Shown: positions 57,404 through 64,000 of the stretch, piece after piece
Layout of the letters: every line of letters starts with the position of its first letter
Position numbering within the stretch: the first letter of the stretch is position 1
Source: Coptis chinensis
Lineage: Eukaryota; Streptophyta; Magnoliopsida; Ranunculales; Ranunculaceae
Assembly (NCBI GenBank): GCA_015680905.1
Contig: CM027379.1
Coordinates: 92,713,501 to 92,777,500, forward strand
DNA length: 64,000 nt
Reading direction: 5' to 3'
Program-made: the position numbers and the translations under genes
The notes under the pieces: generated by a model
The model's input: the letters and a program-made list of their open reading frames with translations, nothing else
Told to the model about the DNA's origin: nothing
The model's database searches: none

Positions 57404-59046
57404 GCATGACACACCCAACAAAAGCTTGAAGTGCAAGTTGATTGTGAATCAGGTTAAACTATATGATTCCTCATATAAGGAAAAACTGCAATATGCATTA
57501 GTTTTTTCTTTGTTTTATGTAATATATGTTTCCTAGGGGAAATGGGAAAAAGTTATTCAGGAGAATCAAACTATTGTTCTCTCTATCCTGCTTAATTGAG
57601 AGGCATTCAATTAGGCAATTCGCTAGTCACTTCCCAAGTTCGAATTAAAAGGTCGAGAACATGCTATAAGGGCATAAGTTAAAACAGATCTAAGACTGAT
57701 TATGTGCGCCAGAAAGCGGCTATTCAGAGATAAAAAACTCATACATGCGCAGAGATAGACTGCATGATAATAAAATGAAACAATAAAAAACATGATATTA
57801 ACTCAAATAATGATTTTGAACAAAATTTTTCAGCTGTGTACAGTCAAAGAATCTAGATAGAAACGAGCTCTCACGCAAAGCGAAGGCACTAATTTCCCCA
57901 ATATTATCTAAGTTAAAAGATTCGGCCAAAGGGAGCATCTAAAGCAAAGCTGAAGTGCATTGTCGTATTAAGCAACAATGGTTATACTACATGGTAGGCG
58001 TGAGTGCGAATCGAATCGTGAGGGGCCTTCAAAGAAAGTGTTTGTTTACTAATATCATAACAAACACTATTACATGGCATAGCAAATCTAGTAGTTTGAT
58101 AGAACAACTATTTATGTAAATCCTATTGCATTACTATTACATGGCAGAGCAAATCTAGTAGACATTAGTAACACCACTGTTGCATTACAAATTAAATTCC
58201 AAGAACAAAATATCTAATAACCATAAATAATAAAACAATAGTAAGTTTAGGACAATAATAATAACGACATGGTCCAATCCATCTCCAGCATTCAGTCCTA
58301 TTACCGTTTACATGCTCCAATCTCAAACAACAACATCAGCAGCATAATAAGTCGACTACACTACTAAACCGCCTGCCACCTACATTACTACAAACATCAC
58401 ACACCGGTTAAGCACGATACTGAACCAAAGACACTCACCACACGACACCACCGGGCATCAAAGGAAGCCGGCGCAAAGACTTGGAAGCGGCGAAAATAGC
58501 AATAGTAGCGGTGTACGGAAAAAGACCTACCACGTAGCGGCCAGAAGCACCCAACACACACAAGAGCGAGAATGGAATCGCACACCACCAAGTACACAAC
58601 AGCAATAAAACCCAACACTCAACACAACACCACATACACAGCACACCACAACACCACGTCACACACACACACACTACCACCTCCACCAAACCAAACCACA
58701 CCATACACTACCACATCCACAACACCATACCACAGCACACACATTAGCACACACATTCACTCCTATAACGACATATTCTTTCATCAAACTTTTATTGAAA
58801 CTAAATATAACAATAGATGGAAGTTTAGCATTCTACTGAACATAATTAAAGTCTATTACCTGGTAAATTTTACGGATTCTCTTAGATGCAGCAGTCATGT
58901 CTGAAGTTTCCATGGTTTCATTAAAATTGTATGGATAAATTTCATGTGCCAACATAATACGCACATTTTTTCCCCTTGTGTTAGTTATAAAGGATAGTGA
59001 ATTGATAAAAACAAATATGTAAAAATCATCGCGGTTGTATATTTAC
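57404..59046. other. No gene recognised right of the D LTR break
   Basis: Unrelated to the LTR and without a convincing ORF. A CA-rich low-complexity stretch lies at about 58560-58760, and the ORFs on either strand there follow the repeat. ACATGGCATAGCAAATCTAG (near 58073) and ACATGGCAGAGCAAATCTAG (near 58138) form a short local duplication. Confidence 0.4.
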
Positions 59047-61757
59047 CACACATTTAGACTTTCTACGCATCCGTTTAGGCTTTGTTTCCTTAGTTGAGGT
59101 TCCAAGCTGTTCAGCAGAATTTTCAAGTGGTAATATATGTATCAAGAAGGATTGAATTTCTAATGAGCTGCCCTGCCCAAGACATGATTCTTAACAAAAT
59201 AATATTTAATTTTCTAATTGAAACACCTCCCGTTACAAATAATAAAAGATGGCAACAGATAACATACTTTAAGGCATAGAACTTACCGATGGTTGATTGA
59301 AGATTGAAAGAACTAACAATTTTATTTATTTTTCCAAAAACAATGGTATGGCTTATAACGTTATAATCATAAAGATCCATGAACCAAAGCACCTTACATG
59401 CACTAACATGAAAAAAACATGCTAGCATACCCACGAAGTCACTAACACACGTTCAGGTGCAGGTAAGCACAGCTACAACCACAGGCATGCATACACCTCT
59501 ATAACGAAGCAGAAACACGCATGGTCAACAACTAACTCATTATAAAGCATATACACACAACATGCACATATTCACCATACTTATCTCATTATAAAGCATG
59601 AAAAAAACATGCTAGCATATTCACCATACTTTTTCATCCTCTTCAAGAATACTTTATCAAACATAACTATAACTCAAGTCCCCAGAGTTTTTTCTATTGA
59701 TATTGCACTACGTACCTCGTGATTCATTGTGTCAAACAGATCTCTACACATCCCTAACCTAAATAAGAGAGAGATACATATCAATCTTCACGGATAGTCC
59801 ATTAATGGTTTGAAGCTCCTGAGCCAGATCACCAACTCACTAAAAAACAGGTAGTCTGACCATTGTCCCACACATGCCGAGCTAGCTCAGTCAAAATCTT
59901 AGACATCTCATAAGAGTTAATTAAGAACCAAGAGTGTGTTTAATTTGTGGGAATTATTCCAACTCATTTTTAAGAAAATACATGCAAAATTGTAAGGGTT
60001 TGTTGGTTCTAAGAGGAATATTTCCTACTCGATATTTTACCCAAACTCTTTGCTCCCCAAACTTCTAAAAAATTTACCACAGAATCAGGAGTAGGATCAA
60101 AATTACCTACAAAAAAGGAAGTTTCCTGTAGGAAAACCTTCTCTTGGAAAAAAAATAAATAAATAAAAAATGACGCCCCAACTAAATTTGCAGTAGCAAC
60201 CCCTTCATCCTCAGTGACAGGTATCAAACCAGTGGCATGATACAGCGCTAATTCATTATCGTTCATTGTGCAATTGCCCTCTAGGAAAATCCTGCAATGT
60301 GATCAGTTCACTTAGTTTCTCTGACTGCAGATTTGTTGGCTCTCCTTTCTAATGGGTTATATGACATTTTTCTTCTGGAATGTCGCTAATGATTGGATTG
60401 GTTTATATTCTGTGACTAATTTAAGCATTATGTACCTAGAAGTCTAATTGGCTTTCCTAATAGCTTTCCTAATAAAGCTTCAAATGAGTGAGAAAGGAAA
60501 AAGAGGAAGAATAAAAAAAGGTTATTGTTCATCAACTTTACATTAACCTTCCTACAAAATCCTAAAGTATGCATCTTTTGAGTTTTTGAAGTGGTCGAGT
60601 GAATATGTAGGCAGCTTAAGGTTTGGAAAGTAATGAAGAAAGTAGGAAACATACGTAATGAAGGTATTAGTATGTAAATTTACATACTAAATAAAACGTG
60701 AAAACAATAGCTTATCTCAAAAGTTTCTCTCTAATTACACGTAAAAACATGTAATAGCATATTGGTATATACATTTTCTCTCTAATATATATATATAACA
60801 ATTATCTGAAGTAAACAATTAAATAAAAACCTTTTTTTCGATTAGTTTAGAATCACTCACTTTTGGACGCTCGGATATAGGATTTGGGTAGATAGTATTA
60901 AGAGTATGAATTTCCACTTTGGCATGCATCTATAATCACAAAAAGAAATTATGCATTGAATAAATAAAAAATAATGTCTTGTCTATCTATCTTAAACTTT
61001 TATTAAATATACTTTTTCTTTTTCCCTGATCAATGTGAGTAAGCATCATGTCTCCTTCTAGCTTGTAATCCACAGGAAAAACTTTAGTTGTTATGAAGCC
61101 ATTGGTGCCTTGATTGTTGATGTTGTATTCACTAATTTTTATTTCAAAAATTAATGATGAACCTATAAGCTCATTTAGTATATTCTTAACAATTTGTGAA
61201 CCACTTGCCTGGTTTAAGAAAAGATTATGCGCTTGAATTAGATATATTTAAAGGCAAATAAATTAGTGCTGAAATGTTTAATAGTAGATTTACCGATCTA
61301 AGCATAGCCTCCAATTCAGATGCTGGATGTTTAACCAGTTTTTCTGCTTCTTTTCCAAATATTGTCACAATTGAACGATTTGTGTGATCTTGAATGCGAG
61401 CTCGAATTTGATATCTAGCATTCAATGTCAATATAAATAATTGAAAGGGAAGTGAAGAAGTTATAATAAAATATAATAGTTTTACCTTGTAAATGGAGAT
61501 GGTATAAACTCATTACAGTTGTTACACCAATAGCGATCATCTTTTTCCAAAACTTTTTTCTTTCAACAGCCAGCTTTAGGGCAGGATAAATAATATGGCT
61601 CGTAGTCATGTATGACTTCGCAAATTGAAGCTTTGCATGTCAAAACATGTCCCTGTAAAGAATGATTCTATATAGTGAGAAGTTTTAAAGCAAAAAAAAA
61701 TAATATAAAAGTGTAATGTTAACTCACAATGGTGTCTCTGTCCAATGAATTGAGAAT
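59047..61757 (-). pseudogene. RPA70-like (replication protein A large subunit) C-terminal gene
   Basis: RPA large subunit binds single-stranded DNA. Exon-like pieces on the minus strand with GT/AG borders: 61728-61757 (KILNSLDRDTI), 61486-61652 (GHVLTCKASICEVIHDYEPY then YLSCPKAG, with a zinc-ribbon pair CNNC), 61294-61414 (YQIRARIQDHTNRSIVTIFG), 60987-61208 (ASGSQIVKNILNELIGSSLI) and possibly 59047-59131 (basic tail TKPKRMRRKSK). The order and the CPKxxC...WCNNC ribbon fit the RPA C-terminal domain. A TGA interrupts the ribbon just after GC at about 61570, so it is probably dead. The 5' portion is replaced by kinase sequence. Confidence 0.7.
59132..60986 (-). other. Long intron or degenerate interior of the RPA-like gene
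   Basis: No convincing exon. The minus ORF at 60009-60266 (NELALYHATGLIPVTEDEGV) has no assigned domain; it may be an RPA-like linker or chance. Confidence 0.3.
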
Positions 61758-61758
61758 T

Positions 61759-62425
61759 TTAAAGCAATTTTGCGCTTCCAAAATCACAAAGCTTTATGTC
61801 ATGGGTATGAGTATCAACCTGCTCCAAAAGAAGAAAACTTAAACAATACATCTCATAACACTTTAATTGAATATAAAACACTGAGAGAGTAATTACCAGA
61901 AGATTTTGTGGCTTCACATCCCGATGGCAAACTCTAGGTACAGTGTGAATATATGCTAGCCCTCTAAAGATCTAAAAGAAATTCATCAATTACATAGTGT
62001 CCTATCAAAGTACTATGATAAAAAAAATATATATGAAAAAGAAGGGAACTACATACTTGGTATGTATAGAGTTTCGCATAGAGGAGTGGCATCCTCTGAT
62101 TCATGTTCGAGTAGTGCTTAAGAACTCGGTAGACAGTTTCAGGGACTTATTCCATTACCAAGTTGAGATAAAGTTCATTTCTACTGGTGGAAGAAAAAAA
62201 ATAGTGCTTTAATGAAACAATGTTTGGGTGATCCATTGAACACATCAACTGAAGCTCACGATTCTTATATCGTCTGTCCTGTAAAACCTTCTTTATAGCC
62301 ACAGTCTCTCCAGATTCTAAGCATTTAGCCTGACATGAAAGAGGGTGGAAATCATGATATCAAAGAGAACGGACAACTCCTAAAGATCCATTTCCAACAA
62401 CCCGCTCTGCCATGTAGCTAATGGT
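61759..62425 (-). pseudogene. GSK3/Shaggy-like protein kinase fragment (captured exons)
   Basis: Shaggy-like kinases are Ser/Thr kinases of hormone and stress signalling. Three exons with introns are kept. Exon 62057-62425 reads TISYMAERVVGNGSLGVV (glycine loop), then about 30 extra bases with a stop, then [20 protein letters not shown] (catalytic Lys), [20 protein letters not shown] and [11 protein letters not shown]. Exon 61897-61971 reads [20 protein letters not shown] (catalytic [13 protein letters not shown]). Exon 61759-61818 reads [17 protein letters not shown] (DFG). A TAA replaces the Tyr of MEYVPE. The C-lobe is absent: the sequence switches to RPA inside the DFG exon. Confidence 0.88.
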
Positions 62426-62429
62426 CTGC

Positions 62430-63178
62430 AAGATGAAGGACAAACAACATTAAAATCCAAATCACCAGAGAATAGTTAATCTAAAAGAAAAGAAAATACT
62501 AAATTATGGCAATGTAAAACCAACGAAAAAAAAAGAGAAGATCGACAAACGACAGTAAGAAAACCAAAGAAAATAGTACCATACCAAAGTTGCATACTAA
62601 GTAATATTAGGAAAGAATAAAAATAAAAAGACAGGCAGACCTTTTGATTTGAAGAATGAATCATAGTTGTTTGCAAACCCTGATTTGGAAAGCGCGAAGG
62701 TTGAAAACATACCTCTGACATTGGGACTAGAGAGTGACTAAATGAAAATGAATTGAACCGATGACATAAGAGAGATTGATAATCTGGTAGAACAATTTTG
62801 GTTCAGTAAAACAAAATGAACCAAAACAATGAATAATCAAAAAACAAACAGTGAATTAGAATTTGTGGTGAGTGAGTTTCAGAAGATGAGGAGAGTCGGG
62901 ATGATGATGAAAAGCGTTGAAGATAATTTGTGTGGCAGTTATTTGTTACCGTTTTGTGATTTGTTTCCGTTTTGTGAAAGAGTACGTCTGTTTAGTTTTT
63001 CTCAGTTGTAATTTAAGTGAATTAAAGGACAAAGCGTGTTTACAATTTTACCCTTTGTGTCAAGAGCAAAACTAAAGTGGCTGTCCAACTTTCCGGTATC
63101 CTTCCAATTTAAAACTTTGGTGTAAAACTGGGAATACGGGAACTAATTGTGAAATCTGGTATCCGCTTTATATATAAG
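62430..63178 (-). other. 5' part of the Helitron-like segment, upstream of the kinase exons
   Basis: No family can be named for the short ORFs here. On the minus strand the outer 120 bases (GCGGATACCAGATTTCACAA, GGGTAAAATTGTAAACACGC) have the look of a Helitron 5' region. Confidence 0.35.
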
Positions 63179-63180
63179 AT

Positions 63181-63210
63181 ATAAGATATATATATATATA
63201 TATATATATC
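63181..63210. repeat. (TA)n microsatellite next to the proposed Helitron end
   Basis: A TA run of about 25 bases follows ATAAGATATAAGA. Confidence 0.9.
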
Positions 63211-63259
63211 TCCATGTTGTTATGCTACATATAATATAATTGAGTTTGTTAATTTTTCA

Positions 63260-63407
63260 GGGAAGAATGCCGGGTTCAGCGAGATTAAGAGATTGATATT
63301 TTACGCAATATTACTAGCAAGCAAGCGGAGGAGAAGAGATTGTATGGTGCTATATGTGTTATACCTGCCGTTACTCTTCGGCCTTGGGGACTTTTGAAAA
63401 GAAAGCA
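63260..63407 (+). other. Exon-like segment of unknown origin
   Basis: It is bordered by TTTTTCAG and GTAATT. One frame reads [20 protein letters not shown] then [20 protein letters not shown], with a stop (TAA) near the start. I do not recognise the family. It may be host gene sequence or another captured exon. Confidence 0.3.
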
Positions 63408-63657
63408 GGTAATTTAAATACATTGTAATATTGGTTATCTACTTTTTGTCAAGTGAGCTTAACTGGTTATAGTTATTTTTGCAAGACTAAGACCATGCCA
63501 ACCTTTATCTGCTACTCTTCTAGGAAGGTATACATAATTCAATAATTATTATTTTGTCACAATTGATAATGTTGTTGTCGCTGTTGTTGTTGTTTTTTAG
63601 AATCTGGATTGCCCAACTTTCTTAATTAAACTTTACTTATATTTCGTCTCTCTGTGA

Positions 63658-64000
63658 ATAGAGCACAGGGTTGGTGATGAGGATGAGGGACGTGCAAGTA
63701 ATCCAAGCAAAAAGTCTTATAGTGGCCCTCCGGAAAAGTGTGATTGGGACAGAGTTAAAATGTTTGTTAAGTTTCTCCAAGATTATTTAGAATCAACAAA
63801 CAACATATTTGGGTTTAATTATGTCACTTCTGATGTTTTGTTACATGAGCTTATCACAATGAGGAGTAGTTTGAAACAATTATGCGACTCTGAGGAAATC
63901 CATTTATGTGAAATGGGTTTGAGGATGGCTGAAAAGTTTGACATGCATTGGAGCCTCGAAAATAATATCAACCCGTTATTGTTAGTTGCGGTTGTTCTCG
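63658..64000 (+). CDS. hAT transposase fragment, open to the window end
   Basis: hAT transposases cut and paste DNA with an RNase H-like fold. The 114 codons visible include CDWDRVKMFVKFLQDYLEST, then TSDVLLHELITMRSSLKQLC, then GLRMAEKFDMHWSLENNINP and LLLVAVVL. The W-x-x-V-x-x-(F/L)-(V/L)-K-F-L pattern, MAEKFDMHW and the AVVL that normally precedes DPR are typical of the plant RICESLEEPER/DAYSLEEPER-type hAT middle region. An AG at 63659-63660 may be a splice acceptor, so the true exon start is uncertain. The N-terminal BED finger is not seen. It may be an active gene or a remnant. Confidence 0.75.
   Translation, partial: MEHRVGDEDEGRASNPSKKSYSGPPEKCDWDRVKMFVKFLQDYLESTNNIFGFNYVTSDVLLHELITMRSSLKQLCDSEEIHLCEMGLRMAEKFDMHWSLENNINPLLLVAVVL

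Larger units (their letters stand above)
59047..63179 (-). mobile_element. Helitron-like segment with RPA gene and captured kinase fragment
   Basis: The minus-strand 5' end is proposed at 63179, where TCTTATATATAAAGCGG is preceded by A, as expected for a Helitron inserted between A and T. An RPA70-like gene is an accessory typical of plant Helitrons, and capture of host exons with their introns is typical of the group. No Rep/helicase is seen, so it would be non-autonomous. I could not find the CTRR end with its hairpin, so the low-coordinate limit is only the last RPA-like exon. Confidence 0.4.

Noticed and set aside
57404..57420. D LTR break as the Helitron 3' end
   Set aside because: On the minus strand the junction lacks CTRR and a nearby GC-rich hairpin.
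58397..58904. ORFs rich in Cys/Val or Thr/His on both strands
   Set aside because: They follow a CA-rich low-complexity tract and show no domain.
61759..62425. Functional Shaggy-like kinase gene
   Set aside because: In-frame stops, an extra segment in the glycine-loop region and loss of the whole C-lobe exclude an active kinase.

Overview
This window looks like repeat-dense intergenic DNA from a flowering plant, probably a eudicot. It is about two-thirds AT and has no compact bacterial gene layout. Its coding remnants are all plant transposable-element proteins: Athila-type Ty3/gypsy gag-pol, putative gypsy-type transposon ORFs, a hAT transposase, and Helitron-like RPA with a captured GSK3/Shaggy kinase fragment. 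I found no intact host gene, tRNA, rRNA or CRISPR array. The only long uninterrupted ORF is a retrotransposon accessory ORF at 43213-44376.

The dominant structure, 16919-57403, is a three-level nest of related Athila-like LTR retrotransposons. The oldest, element D, starts with its 5' LTR at 16919. Element B (25211-57005, target-site duplication GTACC) inserted just upstream of D's 3' LTR. Element C (34577-49388, target-site duplication GTGTG) then inserted inside an accessory ORF of B. Removing C and one GTGTG rejoins B's ORF, and removing B and one GTACC rejoins D's 3' region. A fourth relative, element A, lies on the minus strand at 1-3576 and runs off the left edge.

B, C and D share a layout: LTR, a tRNA primer site starting TGGCGCCGCTGC, gag opening with MRLRSG, protease, then RT/RNase H/integrase (absent from D), then accessory ORFs, then a purine tract and the 3' LTR. 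ORF-A resembles the putative plant transposon / Athila env-position proteins and is duplicated in B. ORF-B is a roughly 325-residue protein in B, is broken in C and is internally deleted in D. D lacks RT, RNase H, integrase and ORF-A, so it is a gag-protease-only derivative. Copies of the purine-tract motif recur inside the elements, and a short intron-like segment follows ORF-B in C and D.

Left of the nest, 3577-5480 (minus) and 14515-16911 (plus) are two decayed copies of one transposon gene with a PF04195-like region. Between them, 7951-14119 is a decayed chromovirus-like element with a 3.4 kb LTR and an initiator-Met-type primer site. Two hAT-type non-autonomous elements with perfect 8-bp duplications sit at 3912-4863 and 12432-13332.

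Right of the nest, D's 3' LTR is cut at 57403. A minus-strand Helitron-like segment ending near 63179 carries three GSK3 exons fused within an exon to an RPA70-like C-terminal gene. A hAT transposase fragment runs off the right edge (63658-64000).
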